From Desmodesmus armatus (Eukaryota > Chlorophyta > Chlorophyceae > Sphaeropleales > Scenedesmaceae), in assembly GCA_007449985.2 (NCBI GenBank), contig VIIQ02000025.1:124001-188000 (forward strand): DNA of 64,000 nucleotides, written 5' to 3'. Every line of letters starts with the position of its first letter. The stretch's first letter is position 1. Positions 23,880-35,446 of the stretch are shown here, piece by piece. Position numbers and translations under genes: made by a program. The notes beneath the pieces are model-generated. The model was given only the letters and a program-made list of their open reading frames with translations. It had not been told where the DNA came from and searched no databases.

Positions 23880-26800
23880 GACCCCCTGTCCCTGACGCTG
23901 GCTCTACGTGTGCGGAGGGGCCACGTGCTGATGGATGCTCTCAACCAAATTCGGGGCTGCGGGCCACAGGTGGGTGTCCAACATCTTGTTGAAAGGGTGT
24001 GGTGGAAGGGTTGCATGGCATCAGAGGCCCATGAATAATCCCTGCCGTTTCCCCCATCCCTAAATGGCCAACAAACTCCCCATAAATCATCGCCTGCGCC
24101 AAGTCATGTACATGTCAGGTTCAAATGATTGCACCTGCGAGTCAATGAACTCCCAAGTTCGGTGTGAAGTGCACTGCGCACATTGCATCTGACCCTGTCC
24201 CCTCCCGCCCCTCCCCCCATTCACCACCCACCCACCCGCACTCCGGTGTTCCCCAGGATCTAAAGAAGCCTGTGCAAGTGACGTTCCTGAGTGATGACGG
24301 CTCTTTAGCAGAGGGGCGAGTTGACCAGGGGGGAGTGAGCCTTACACAAGCTCCTACCCCTCATCCTCCCCCCCTCCCTCAGATCAAAGCTACTTTTTAC
24401 GGTAGAAGCAAGCCTCCAACACACTGTATACCGCTTGCAAAGCCACCCCCCACCCAAACCCTTCCTTTGTCCTCTCAGGAGCTCAAGAAACCTCTGCGTG
24501 TGACATTCCTGAGTGACGATGGTCAAGTGGCAGAGGAGGGGGTGGACCAGGGGGGGGGGGGTGAGCCTCGCACAAACACCCCCCCCCAAAAGCAAGATCA
24601 CATTCTGGGAAAGCAAGGCCGCAACACACTGCCTGCCACTTGCAAAGCAGACCCCCTTGCCCCCTTGCCTCCCCCCTCCCATAACCTTACCCTGACCCAC
24701 CTTTTGTCTTTCAGGAGCTGAAGAAGCCATTGCGAGTGACATTCTTGAGTGATGATGGATGTGTTGCAGAACAGGGTGTGGACCAGGGGGGAGTGAGCCC
24801 CACACAAACATGCCGTACCCCAAACAAACAGACCACAGGTCTGGAGAGCATGGCCCCAACACACTGCCTGCCACTTGCAAAGCAGGCCCCTTGCCCCGTT
24901 GCCCCCCCCCCCCCCCGCCCCCCTAAACTGTTTTCCAACCCACCCTTTTCCCTTCAGGATCTGAAGAAGCCATTGCGAGTGACATTCTTGAGTGATGACG
25001 GGCAAGTGGCAGAGGAGGGGGTGGACCAGGGGGGAGTGAGCCGAGAGTTCTTCCAGCTGTTGGTTGGTCAGCTGTTCAGCCCTGACTACGGCATGTTTGT
25101 TGAGGTGGAGGAGAGCAACAGCAGGTGGTTCAACAACGCATCACTGGAGAGCATGGTGAGCTGGCTCTGTCTGTGTGGGGTGTGGGGGTGTGGGAGGTGT
25201 GTGTGTGTGGGTGGGGGGGTGGGGGGGGGGGGTAGGGTGGGGAGGGCAGGGCCCGGGGGGGGGGGGGGGGGGGGCGAGCGGCTGACATGGGTGTGGACCA
25301 TGTCAAGCAGTTTGAAGGATGGTCTGGGAAGGGGAGGGGGGGGGCTCTCTTCACTGGAGAGCAGGGTGAGCGGGGTGTGCTCAACACACTTCCAGTGGGG
25401 AGGGGAAGTTCTCGTGGGAGTTAGAGAATGGGAGTTGGTACAAGGCTTTCGGCCGTGTTTCACTGCCTGTGTGTCATGCCCTTGTCATTGAGTGCATTTG
25501 GGTAGACGAGAGGATACGGGGAAGCAAGGCGGTATTTGAAGTGCTGGAGCTCCTATGCGGGATGCCCAGGACAAGCAGGTTAGAGGTTGCCCAAGACAAT
25601 ATGCTGACATGTGTCTGCCAGAAACACACTGCTTGCTGGTGTCAGCCCTCATCAGCACAATGCTGCTGTGCTGCTACTGAAAAATGCAACATGCAGGAAC
25701 TTAGTCACTGCTGCTGCTGCTGCTGCTGCTGTTGCAGGATGAGTTTGAGCTTGTTGGCATTGTGTTGGGTCTTGCCTGCTACAACAACGTCATTGTGGAC
25801 GCACACCTGCCCCTGCCTGCATACAAGAAACTGCTGGGACTGGTGGGTGGTGAGGGTGGCGGGGGGGGGGGGGGGGGAGAGCTGGGCTGCAGGTGCAGGT
25901 TGCACCTTAGATAAACCCATGTAGTTCAGCACTTGTGTGCCGTTTCTGACATTACCTGCCATATGTCCAGCACTCAGTCTGTTTTTATGGCTTCAGACCA
26001 GAGGCAGAAATAAGTCGCTCTGCCAGGTAGCCTTCACTGGTATTGTGGGCCTCCTCTGCAGGCACTGAGTGCTGCTGCTGACTGTTGCCGCTGGATGTCT
26101 ATCTTGCTGCCGTGCTGTCGTCCCCCCCCCCTCCCCCAGACCCCCACCTTTAACGACCTGGAGCTGTTGTACCCCACCCTGCACAGTGGACTCAGCCAGC
26201 TGCTGGAGTTTGAGGGGGACGTGGAGAACACCTTCTGCAGGTATGAAAGGGGAGGGGGGTGCAGCTGCTGATCCATATAGGTGTACTACATCTCTGCTGC
26301 TGCCGATGCGTTGCAGCGGCTGTGGCGTGCTAGGGTCTGTTTTGAACGTTTCATGTCAAGACTTAGCCCGGTGCAGCAGTACATTGTCCACAAGCCCCCC
26401 CCCCCCCCCCAACCCCCCTTTTCAATTGCTGATGTTGGCACCCCCCCCCCCCCGCCCCCTCCCTCTCTCTGCCCCCCCCCCCCGGAGCTTTGAGGTTGAG
26501 TATGAGGCGTACGGCCAGTCTGTCAAGGTTGAGTTGGTGCCAGGGGGTGCAGGTGTCCCCGTCACACAAACACAAGCTGACCTTGCCAGCCCTTCAGCCG
26601 CTTTGCAGACAGTAACAGCCTGGCACCTTAGCACTCACGTGCCCCCCCCCCCCCCGTGACCACACACCCCCTGCCCCCCCCCCCCCACGTGCCTTCTTGC
26701 CCCCCCCCAGGAGTTTTGAGGTTGAGTACGAGGCATACGGCCAGCCTGTCAAGGTTGAATTGGTGCCAGGGGGTTCATGTGTCCCCGTCACAAACGCCAA

Positions 26801-28762
26801 CAGGGCTGCCTTTGTTGAGTGCTACGTGGGCTGGCTGCTGGGTGGCAGTGTGAGGGACCAGTTTGCTGCCTTTGCATCAGGCTTCCACAGGGTGTGTGGG
26901 GGACCCGCACTCAGCCTATTCAGGTGGGAGAGGGGTGGGGGGGGGGGGGGCTGGGGCTGCAGTGTGCCCAAGTGGTTTACGTGCGTGCATGCGTGTGTGC
27001 GTGTGAAGAGTGCCTGAAAAGGATTTTTTTGGTAGGCATCAAATCTTGCCAATTGTAGGCTCTGTAAACTGAAGAATTGATGCACCACCACACCTCAGCG
27101 CAACATGCAAAGAGTGATTTGCGCACATCGTGCACCACTGTTACCCTCACCCACCAATATGGCTGCTGCTGCTGCCGCTGCCGCTGCCGCTGCCGCTGCC
27201 GCTGCCGCTGCCGCTGCCGCTGCCGCTGCCGCTGCCGCTGCCGCTGCCGCTGCCGCTGCCGCTGCCGCTGCCGCTGCCGCTGCCGCTGCCGCTGCCGCTG
27301 CCGCTGCCGCTGCCGCTGCCGCTGCCGCTGCCGCTGCCGCTGCCGCTGCCGCTGCCGCTGCCGCTGCCGCTGCCGCTGCCGCTGCCGCTGCCGCTGCCGC
27401 TGCCGCTGCCGCTGCCGCTGCCGCTGCCGCTGCCGCTGCCGCTGCCGCTGCCGCTGCCGCTGCCGCTGCCGCTGCCGCTGCCGCTGCCGCTGCCGCTGCC
27501 GCTGCCGCTGCCGCTGCCGCTGCCGCTGCCGCTGCCGCTGCCGCTGCCGCTGCCGCTGCCGCTGCCGCTGCCGCTGCCGCTGCCGCTGCCGCTGCCGCTG
27601 CCGCTGCCGCTGCCGCTGCCGCTGCCGCTGCCGCTGCCGCTGCCGCTGCCGCTGCCGCTGCCGCCGCTGCCGCTGCCGCTGCCGCTGCCGCTGCCGCTGC
27701 CGCTGCCGCTGCCGCTGCCGCTGCCGCTGCCGCTGCCGCTGCCGCTGCCGCTGCCGCTGCTGCTGATTCAGGTATGAGGAGGTTGAGCTGCTGGTGGAGG
27801 GTCTGCCCCACCTTGACTTTGTGCAGCTGCAAGCAGGGGCCGGCTACGATGGGGGGTACAGCCAGACATCACCCACCATACAACACCTCTGGTGAGTAGC
27901 AACCACTTGAAGTGACACACATCTCAAAGTTGTGGCCATGCCATGAACAGGGTTCCAACGCTGAATGTCTGGCATTTCAGCGTCGTCTCTGTCTGTGGCC
28001 ATGGCCTGTTCAGCTTGCAAAAACTGTTCAGCTTGCTGACCGCCCCCCCCCCCCCACCCCCACCCCCACCCCATGCTTGCGCCGCCACTGCGCACCTTCA
28101 CACACAGGAGTGTGCTTCAGTCTCTGCCGCTGGATGAGAAGCGTGCCTTCCTGCAGTTTGCAACAGGCTGCGACCGCGCACCCGTGGCTGGACTCAAGGC
28201 GCTGCGGCTGCTGGTGCAGGTGGGCCCCACACAGTGATACCCTGTATCACTGGCAGTGTGTCTCATGGATGCAAGGGGGCTCACTCAATGTTTCAGCGCT
28301 TATCTGCACGCAAGGCCATTGGCTGATGTGGACTTTTGGGGGGGGGGGGTCACTTTGTGTAGAAAAAGCTGGAGCAGCCTGTGCTGAGTGGTTGTCAGCT
28401 GGCCCTTGGTTCCATCTCACACATGGAGTGTGCAGTACAGTGGATTGCGGGGTCCCAGGCTGATGTAGCTGCAGCAAACAAAGGACCAGTGTCCGTTTGT
28501 CATATGTGGGCACTACCTGCTGACGTGCAGTCCTACTGACACCAGACATTGCTCCTGTTCTTGCTGCTGTGTGCCATGCTGTGCTGTGCGGCCCCTCCCC
28601 CCCTCCCCCCCTTCACAGCGTGCTGGTCCTGACAGTGACAAGCTGCCCACAGCGCACACCTGCTTCAACGCGCTGCTGCTGCCAGACTATGACACACGGG
28701 ACAAGCTGCGCAGCAAGCTGCTCACTGCCATACAGAACGCACACGGCTTTGGACTGCAGTAG
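16385..28762 (+). CDS. HERC-type E3 ubiquitin ligase: RCC1-like repeats plus C-terminal HECT domain
   Basis: About 20 exons: 16385-16463, 16541-17062, 17249-17675, 17896-18090, 18280-18375, 18611-18733, 19268-20616, 20850-21072, 21402-21553, 22014-22191, 22394-22497, 22853-23255, 23719-23969, 24958-25155, 25738-25842, 26140-26240, 26711-26923, 27772-27891, 28108-28219 and 28619-28762, about 1,698 residues. RCC1 blades are seen as [44 protein letters not shown] and [14 protein letters not shown]. The HECT domain runs from [14 protein letters not shown] through [19 protein letters not shown], the [12 protein letters not shown] segment and [16 protein letters not shown], to the catalytic Cys in PTAHTCFN. 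It should form a thioester with ubiquitin and pass it to a substrate. The first exon and start ATG are inferred from phase. Coding phase needs one extra base in two CAG tracts (about 17300-17350 and 23820-23877). Confidence 0.85.
18985..19166 (+). repeat. Upstream copy of the 5' part of RCC1 exon 19268-20616
   Basis: The acceptor and first 180 nt of exon 19268 ([20 protein letters not shown], then [18 protein letters not shown]) are present 283 bp upstream with high identity ([20 protein letters not shown]). The copy ends near an AAG-GTTCAC that could be a weak donor. It may be an alternative first part of a mutually exclusive exon pair or a silent duplicate. Confidence 0.75.
23365..23467 (+). 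repeat. Downstream copy of the end of exon 22853-23255
   Basis: The segment [17 protein letters not shown] with its GT donor recurs 212 bp after the intact exon end. The upstream part is diverged and preceded by GTTGCAG, so a short alternative exon is conceivable. Confidence 0.7.
24257..24957 (+). repeat. Three extra tandem copies of the first HECT exon edge
   Basis: Copies at 24257-24334 (78 nt), 24479-24560 (82 nt) and 24715-24792 (78 nt) each begin after CAG and encode the [14 protein letters not shown] segment, each followed by GTGAGC. The fourth, at 24958, reads through that GTGAGC into SREFFQLL and is the functional HECT exon. Acceptor spacing is 222, 236 and 243 bp. Copies 1 and 3 are in-frame cassettes of 26 codons; copy 2 has a longer G-run that breaks the frame. 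Confidence 0.85.
26484..26600 (+). repeat. Upstream copy of the 5' part of HECT exon 26711-26923
   Basis: [20 protein letters not shown] is encoded here, about 224 bp before the intact exon, which encodes [20 protein letters not shown]. The copy diverges after VPVTQT and has no recognised donor. Confidence 0.75.
27170..27764 (+). repeat. (GCTGCC)n hexanucleotide array of about 590 bp
   Basis: Nearly 100 copies of the six-base unit GCTGCC run without change except for one phase slip at about 27660-27664. The array lies in the HERC intron 26924-27771 and ends in GCTGCTGATTCAG, the acceptor of exon 27772. It is open in several frames (poly-Ala on both strands, Leu-Pro and Cys-Arg), which is a consequence of the repeat and not evidence of coding. 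Confidence 0.95.
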
Positions 28763-30694
28763 GTTCACTGCCAGTGCCCTGTAGCAGGGCCTGCGTGTGT
28801 GTGAGGTGTTACAGCAGTCAGTGCGGCAGCCCTCTTGACCCTGTGACAAATGTCTTGTATGGGTGCTCAAGTGACAGTTCATGCTGTGTTACATCGTTCT
28901 GTGGATGGACTGTGGAGTGCTCAGCTTGAGCTCAAGCGGCTGAGATGAACACACCGCGCTGCTGCACGTAACTTTGTGACAGTACCCATCATGATGAGGA
29001 GGAAAAAGTTGAGAATGCGGTTTGTGAGTTGGGGTTGCCAACCAGTTGTTGAACAAACAATCAGGCACCATGCCATGGTGGCACCTTGACATGGCGAGTC
29101 AGTACAGGTGACTCAAATCAAGTCGAAGTTACACCTGAAGATATGAAGCTCAAGAGCTCGTGCCAGCATTCACTAATATTACGCAGATGGCAGAGCATAC
29201 CAAAAGGAACAAAACACTGAGGCTCAAACCAGAGAGCACCTTGGACATGGCAAGTCAGTCCATGTGACTCAGTCGGTACAACTGTCATGGCAGCAGGCGA
29301 TATGCCTGATCAGGCACATCCAGCTCCCCAGGGCCCACACTGATGTGCGCACTAAAGCTATACCATGTGTTCCATCACGAACCATTGACCGCAGGTGCCC
29401 GGCATGTCAGACACAGCCATGCAGGGCCCTTGAAGCTTAGGGTCCCATTACAACTGCAGTCAGTGCAAGAGCCTCAACTACCTGTGTAGCGGCTCATCAG
29501 TGCATGCATTGGACAATTGACCAACTATGCCATACTTGCAATCGCAGATTGAGATTGCAATCAAGTTGGACGAGGCTCAAAGCGCTTGGCCTCACATACA
29601 GCGTCGGCTCATGTTGAGATGAGTGCTCACTTGTTCTGGGCCAGAACAAACTGCAGGCTTTATCACAAACAGGAAAATCACCGGCTGTATCCACCCAGGC
29701 ACACCCATGCAGCCCCGGATTCATCCATCCACCCATGTAATCACAAACAAGAAAATTACCGGATTCATCCACCCACCCACACAAATGCAGCCATCAAAGC
29801 CGAGCTGCACATGACCAGCAAGTCAAGGCTTGAGCACATCATGGTTGGTACAGTAGTTGACGGCACACTGCAGCCTGCGGGGCTGTGCCTTCAGCACCAT
29901 CTCTACATCATTTTTACCAGCGGCACAATCAGAACATGATCCTTCATCTCCTAAAGCTGATCAGTAGGTTCAGCGGGTGCACGTGCAGCACACCTGTGCA
30001 CCAACGCCAACGTACTATCAGCACGGTACTGATGCCGCATGGCGGAGTTGGCGGGTCGGTTGGTCAGCTGATGCTGACATGTCAGACATACCCTGGCAGG
30101 GTCTGGCCCGCGGCGGGGCTTGGTATGGGTGCTGCATCGTGCCCAGCATCACACTCATACTGGAACCGGTAGTACGGTAGTGGTATGTTTGCGGATGGGC
30201 ACAGCTTGACTCATCCCACTGGTTGGCCGTGGGGTGGTGCCATCGCTTGTGTTGTTGGTTGTTTGGCGGCTGAGTGCTGGCGGGCAGGTGACATCAACCA
30301 GGGGGCCAAGGTTTCCTGCGGATCACACAACATGCAGGACGTCAGTTGACTTGGCCGGTGCCTGTGCTGATTTGACCATAAGTTGTGAACACCCCAGAAT
30401 TGGGGTCCCCAGCTCTGTCACATACACAAAGTTTGACCTTACAACTTTGACCTTACATAGCATAGTATGCCACCTCTGTGATTGATGCAAACTGCAATGA
30501 TTGCTCCTGCTGGCCAAGCAATCGGCGATCAACACTATGCATGCATGCGCCTTGTTTGGCTCCTGAAGGGGCAATGAAACTGGGCCCTGATTCATAAAAG
30601 TTGTAGTAGTAGTAGCATCATAAGTATGCTTTGCCATGCCGTGCTGCTTGTTATTGCCCCCGGGTTATTTGTACATGTATTTTTGTTGGATCCC
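28763..30694. other. Intergenic region with two diverged direct repeats
   Basis: No gene is recognised between the HERC stop and the secreted-protein gene on the other strand. A repeat pair lies at about 29662-29715 and 29739-29791 (ATCACAAACA.GAAAAT.ACCGG.. to ATGCAGCC), and a weaker pair near 29082 and 29241 (CCTTG.ACATGG..AGTCAGT). Confidence 0.5.
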
Positions 30695-32055
30695 TCACTC
30701 ACGTATAAGCACGAAGTCATCAAAGCTGAATTGCCGGGCGGCGGGTGAACCCTGAGAGGACCAATCATAACATGCATAGTTTCCACCGGACGCCACAAAG
30801 CTCATTGAGTAGATCCGGCCGAGGGGCCTCAGGTCAACGTTGGTCGGCGCCCCGTAATTGATTTTCGCCGTCAGCGTCCTCCCTGCGACCCCGCTTGCGT
30901 CGTACCCCGTGAAGGTCAGGGCCATGTTGTCCCGCCACGCCGCTGTGGCCTGGACACTTTGGGGGATGAAAGCCCTTCCGTTGGGTGATCCGCATGCGTA
31001 GCCTCGAGGTTCTTCGTCGCTGGAGCCAACAACCAGCGCTTGAGGTGTGCTGACAATTGCATTCACATATCCATTCGTGTCGGGAGGATTGCCAAGGTCG
31101 CACCTCAAAAAGTCGGCATTGCTGCTGTCCCACGATACAACATCGAAGTATGACTGCCAGATAAATCCGTCTACATTCTGTCCGCGGATGTCTTCGTTCA
31201 CCGGGTACTTGTCAGGGTCATCAAAGGGGATGGTTTCTGGCGGTGGCCGTGGCGTTGGGCCTGTGCAACAACAAACAAGATGGGGCGGCAGCACTCGGCC
31301 CCAGTCTGAAAACAGTAAGCACTTGCGAACTCCACTGGCTGGCCCGTTGCAGCAGTAGTACAGCACTGTCAACACATGCAGCTACTGTCAACACATGCAG
31401 GAACTGCATTGCAGCATGGAGAATTGCGACTTGATATTTTCAAGACATACATCCCAAGCTCACGTCACCTGTGTTTACTCCAAACGGGTTCTGCATCAGT
31501 AGTTCCCAGAGAAAAAGCCTGTTGGGACGTCTGCCATGCCCGTAGTGACTGGCACCTGAGATACTAGCCTGAGCAGCACCTCCCTGCAGACCAATCATTG
31601 GTCACATTGAATGTGGCATTGATTGCAATTGTGGAATGGAATGTGTCAACAGTCATGAGCTGCATGAGGCTGCAGACATTCACCACTGCTGCCTGAAAGC
31701 ACTGGGTTTTCTGATGTTCGTGTGCTATGCAGGTGGTGTACTGCTGGGAATACATGCTGTGCAACATGTACATCGGAGCAGTACTGCACTGAAAATGCTG
31801 CGCAGCAGCAGCATTTTTGGAAAGCCGTGTTGCTGTCGGCAACAAGCCCATTCTAATACGTTGCATGTCAACATGAGCCAGCAGTGCACTCACGGGCTGG
31901 TCATTGAGGCTTGCAGAATTGACGGACAGGGTGGACTGCTGCAGCTGTGAGCGTCCCGCTGTGACATATCTTGCGTTTGCATGCGCAGAGGCTGTGGACA
32001 GAAAGATAATGCTCGCGAGCAGGAGCACCATCGACTTGTTGTGTACTGCCTGCAT
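30695..32055 (-). CDS. Secreted protein with jelly-roll-like domain (unknown function)
   Basis: Exon 32055-31894 starts at an ATG and encodes a clear signal peptide (MVLLLASIIFLSTASAHA) and a short linker. Exon 31260-30695 encodes a Pro-rich joint, then a domain with DGFIWQSYFDVVSWD, NGYVNAIVSTPQALV, an AAWRDNMALTFTGYD strand and ending FSFDDFVLIRE before TGA. The pattern of a Gly-Phe-x-Trp segment, an internal GYD strand and a terminal Asp-Asp strand resembles secreted beta-sandwich domains often found in bacterial PEP-CTERM proteins and algal extracellular proteins; this is a fold-level guess. With these two exons the reading phase is off by one base, so either a small exon between 31893 and 31261 is missing from this model or one base is missing. 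Confidence 0.6.
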
Positions 32056-32975
32056 ATCGAAACGGTGCGAGGATAGCCCCCGTTGCTTTGAAACGCGGTA
32101 TCGAATCAACCAACCGTTTGCTAGCCCGTCATGGAACATCCTCAAGTCAGAAGCAGAAGTAGTAAGCATGCCCTTCTACCCTGGTCAGGGCCCCTGCACG
32201 CTGACGCTTTGGGGGCAACAAACTGCTAGTCACTCTGCTTCCAAGCGTCAGACGTGGAAAGAACCGAGATCCGAGAAGGAGGTGGCGCCTTAAGTTGCAT
32301 TGGAGGGACATGGTTTGGGTCCCTGAGCTTACATGGTGTGGGCTGGGTCTTTCGGGGATCTCAGTGTAACGAACAATGAGTGAGAGTGAGTGAGATCCCT
32401 CCTGACCATGGTTATAGGACTCAAATCTGCTGCCATCAATGATCAAAGCTGCAACTGTGTTGTGAAAGTTTTTGTGAAGCTTTGGTTCCCACCTTTCCCA
32501 CCTTGATGCCTTTTTCCAAACAAGTTGTGGATAACACAACGGAAACCCTGCTTTTGCCTGACACATCCTGCTTGCCTGATGCATCGCCTCCCCCCCCCCC
32601 CTTCCACCCCCGCAAAAAAAGCAAATTCCCACCTTACAGACAAACAGTGCATGCAGCTGTTTTTGCCACCACGCACCTAACCGAACTGGCCCATTGCAAA
32701 GCAGCCCATGGACGTCTGCAAGCGGCACTTGCTAGACAAGGGCAACCAACATCTTTAGGGCGCGTCCTGTTCAGCAGCTAGCCAAATGGCTAAGTGGCCG
32801 TCACCACCCGGCATGCCTGCAGGGGGACATATGATATCATGCATGGGGAAACAGACACACAACCATCATTCGCAGGATAAGATCAGAAGTATCCCCATCC
32901 AACATACTCATAACTACCCCTGCAACCACAAACTGGCTTTACATCTGTCTCTGCAGCAGTGCAAAGAGACGAGCT
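32056..32975. other. Intergenic region, no gene recognised
   Basis: The region holds only short open frames, one C-run near 32589 and GAGT-rich sequence near 32375-32395. It should include the promoter of the secreted-protein gene and the 3' UTR of the mTERF gene. Confidence 0.5.
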
Positions 32976-33175
32976 TCACAGCCAGCGCATCAGTCGGTCT
33001 AGGCTGTCACCGCTGCTGTCTGTACCGCTGTCTGTATTGCCTGTACCGCCGTCACCACCACCACCACCACCACTGCTGTTGGTGCTTGTCCTGCTGCGCT
33101 GCTGTCCTGGTGGTGGCAGCCCATACAGCCCTAGGTACTGGAACTTCCTGACGTGCCTCACCATCCCCTCCCACA
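32976..33175 (-). repeat. Downstream tandem copy of the mTERF last exon
   Basis: The end of the last exon (HVRKFQYLGLYGLPPPG to DSLDRLMRWL and the TGA) is copied 250 bp downstream, with a shorter Ser/Gly tract. The copy lacks the mTERF motif part and an acceptor, so it would be an alternative 3' end at most. Confidence 0.75.
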
Positions 33176-33225
33176 ATTACTGTACTGTTTAATTACTGCC
33201 TGACAGATTGAGAAGGAGACGGGCT

Positions 33226-34097
33226 TCACAGCCAGCGCATCAGTCGGTCTAGGCTGTCACCGCTGCTGTCTGTACCGCTGTCTGTACCGCCCGTACCGCC
33301 GTCACCACCACCACCACCACCACCACCACTGCTGCTGCTGCTGCTTGTCCTATTGCGCTGCGGTCCCGGTGGTGGCAGCCCATACAGACCTAGGTACTGG
33401 AACTTCCTCACGTGCCTCCTCCAGTTACTGCTGGTAAATATCCGTGGGAATTCCCACACCAGCAGCTGCAGGTCTGATTGACTGCAGCCCATGGCGGATA
33501 GGGAGGACAGCACGGGGCGGATGTCACGATCAACCTGCTTTGTCAACAACTGCAGGAGGGGGGATAAGGGGGATAAGGGATGGCAGGGGGGTGGGCGGGC
33601 GTGTCAGGCAGCGGTGCATATGTAAGCAGAGAGGGTGAGGGTGGTACTCAGAAGGCAAGCAACAGCGCCTTACATCTTTGGAGGCAACAGACACAAACTC
33701 TAGCAGCCCCAAAATGCATACTGGTTCCCTGCTGCTGCAGCTCCCGGGCAGGACCCCCCACCCTCTCGCCCCACACACACATCCTACAGTCGCACTCCCC
33801 CTTCACCACCACCCCACCTGCCGACACACCCTTCCTCACCAACCACACCTTGCCCCGTGGATTCGGGCATATGGTGCACTTTTAAGTCCCCCAGCCTCCC
33901 CCTCCCCCTCCCTTAACGTGCGCACCGCACACACCACAACCACCACCCTCCCCCCTGCCCCCCCCCCCTCACACACACCCACCTGTGGGTACAGCCCCAC
34001 GATGCGCCTCAGCACGCTGCTGTGACTCCATCCCAGGCTGTGGAAGAACAGCAGCGTGCGACCACCTCATACACACTGCTGCTGCTGCCGCCGCCAC

Positions 34098-34129
<32 letters not shown>

Positions 34130-34749
34130 GTACTGTCGCTACATGAACACGAGCCTGCTGCTGCTGCTGCTGCTGCTTCCTGTGCTGCTGCCTCCTCTTC
34201 GTAGGAGTAGGGTGACCAGCCGGCTGTGCAGCTGCCTTGGACACCACTGCTGCTGCTGCTGTCACCACAAAACAGCTCAGGGCACTCCTGCAAGCAGCAG
34301 CAGCAGATGTATGGGCAGTGAGGGTCAAACAGAAGGTGAGTGGACCAACAGGGTAGGAGCTGCACATGCAGGTGCTGCTCGCTGCTTTGCAACCACAACT
34401 TCGGTGCCTCTGCATCTCCTGCTGCAAATGTCTGGGTCAGGCCCTGCCCAGCAGCCCCCCTGTTACCCCCCTCCCCTCCCACCCACCCTACAACCTCCCC
34501 CCCTCCTGCTCCCCTTGGGGACCATGTGGCACCTGCACATGTCTGGGAAAGAGACCTCCCCCCAAATCAATCCCCAGACCCTCTCTCCCCCTTCCTCCTA
34601 ACCCCCCCTCTTCAGGCCAACCCTCACTTGTGTGAGTCGCTGTATGTCTGCTGGCTGCAGGCCATAGGCACTCAAGAATGACACCATGGCAGCAGCAGGG
34701 GACGAGCAGGAGGCCACGTCATCATCGATACCCCACGCACAATCACAAC

Positions 34750-34781
<32 letters not shown>

Positions 34782-35047
34782 CGTGTGTTGCTGCTGCTTG
34801 TGTTGCTGCTTGTGGTGCCCCTGCTGTCGCTGACATCAGCACCAGTGAATGTGTCATGCTGCTGCTGTGATGGGGAAGGTGCCACGCTGCCTGCTGAACG
34901 TAGATGAGTCTCTGCTGGTTTGTTATCGCTGTAGGAGCCTCTGTGAGGGCGTGCCTCTGCTTGAAAGTGAACTTTTAGCGTGTGCTGTTTCTGGGGGTTT
35001 GTCAGGGCAAATGCTGTGGGCTTGCAGCGTCTGGAAAAGAGCTGCAT
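33226..35047 (-). CDS. mTERF-family organelle nucleic-acid-binding protein
   Basis: Exons 35047-34628, 34287-33983 and 33549-33226 give about 349 residues. The N-terminus (MQLFSRRCKPTAFALTNPQK) is basic and acid-poor, like an organelle transit peptide. The helical mTERF units read MVSFLSAYGLQPADIQRLTQ-ECPELF, then SHSSVLRRIVGLYPQLLTKQ, IRPVLSSLSAMGCSQSDLQL and LVWEFPRIFTSS with RRHVRKFQYLGLYG. mTERF proteins bind DNA or RNA in mitochondria or plastids and affect transcription or RNA maturation. Long Ser/Ala/Gly runs interrupt the second exon, and the C-terminus is a Ser/Gly/Asp tail. One extra base near 34060 is needed to keep frame between YEVVA and LLFFHSLGWS. The gene diverges from the kinase gene with about 400 bp between them. 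Confidence 0.75.
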
Positions 35048-35446
35048 GCCGTGCTGACAGCCGAGAGGTTTATGATGGGGATGATGAGTCTGATGAAGGC
35101 GAAGCAGCAACTCTAGGTCGGTCTGGTGGGTTGGTGGTAAGTTGGGTGCAGTGGGTGAGGCAACCAAAGATCGGCAAGAGCGTCCAGATCAAGGGCGTAT
35201 ATACAATTGCTGTTGGTAAAAAAGGTGAATCATGCTGAAAGGGGAATAAAACGCACATCTCGGAACAACGCGGAACATCGTTGACAGTAAACCTAGGTCA
35301 GGGCAACAGGGTGCAAAAGTCCACGAGCATTGCAGGAGATATGTTCAAAAGGCTGAACTTTTCTGTCATCCTCACAGCCTGAACTAAAATCAATCCACAA
35401 CAAGTTGCAGCTGCTGTCTCGTCACCCCAGCAGCAAGCAAACCAGC
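35048..35446. promoter_or_regulatory. Divergent promoter region between mTERF and kinase genes
   Basis: About 400 bp separate the two divergent start codons, so both core promoters and 5' UTRs must lie here unless upstream exons exist. A TATATA string occurs at about 35199-35204 and is the only TATA-like site noticed; which gene it would serve is unknown. Confidence 0.35.

Noticed and set aside
27095..27899. Long poly-Ala, Leu-Pro and Cys-Arg open frames on both strands
   Set aside because: They are the translation of the GCTGCC array in every frame; the HERC exon structure places the array in an intron.
29319..29800. CRISPR-like direct repeats
   Set aside because: Only two diverged copies without regular spacers, in a eukaryotic genome.
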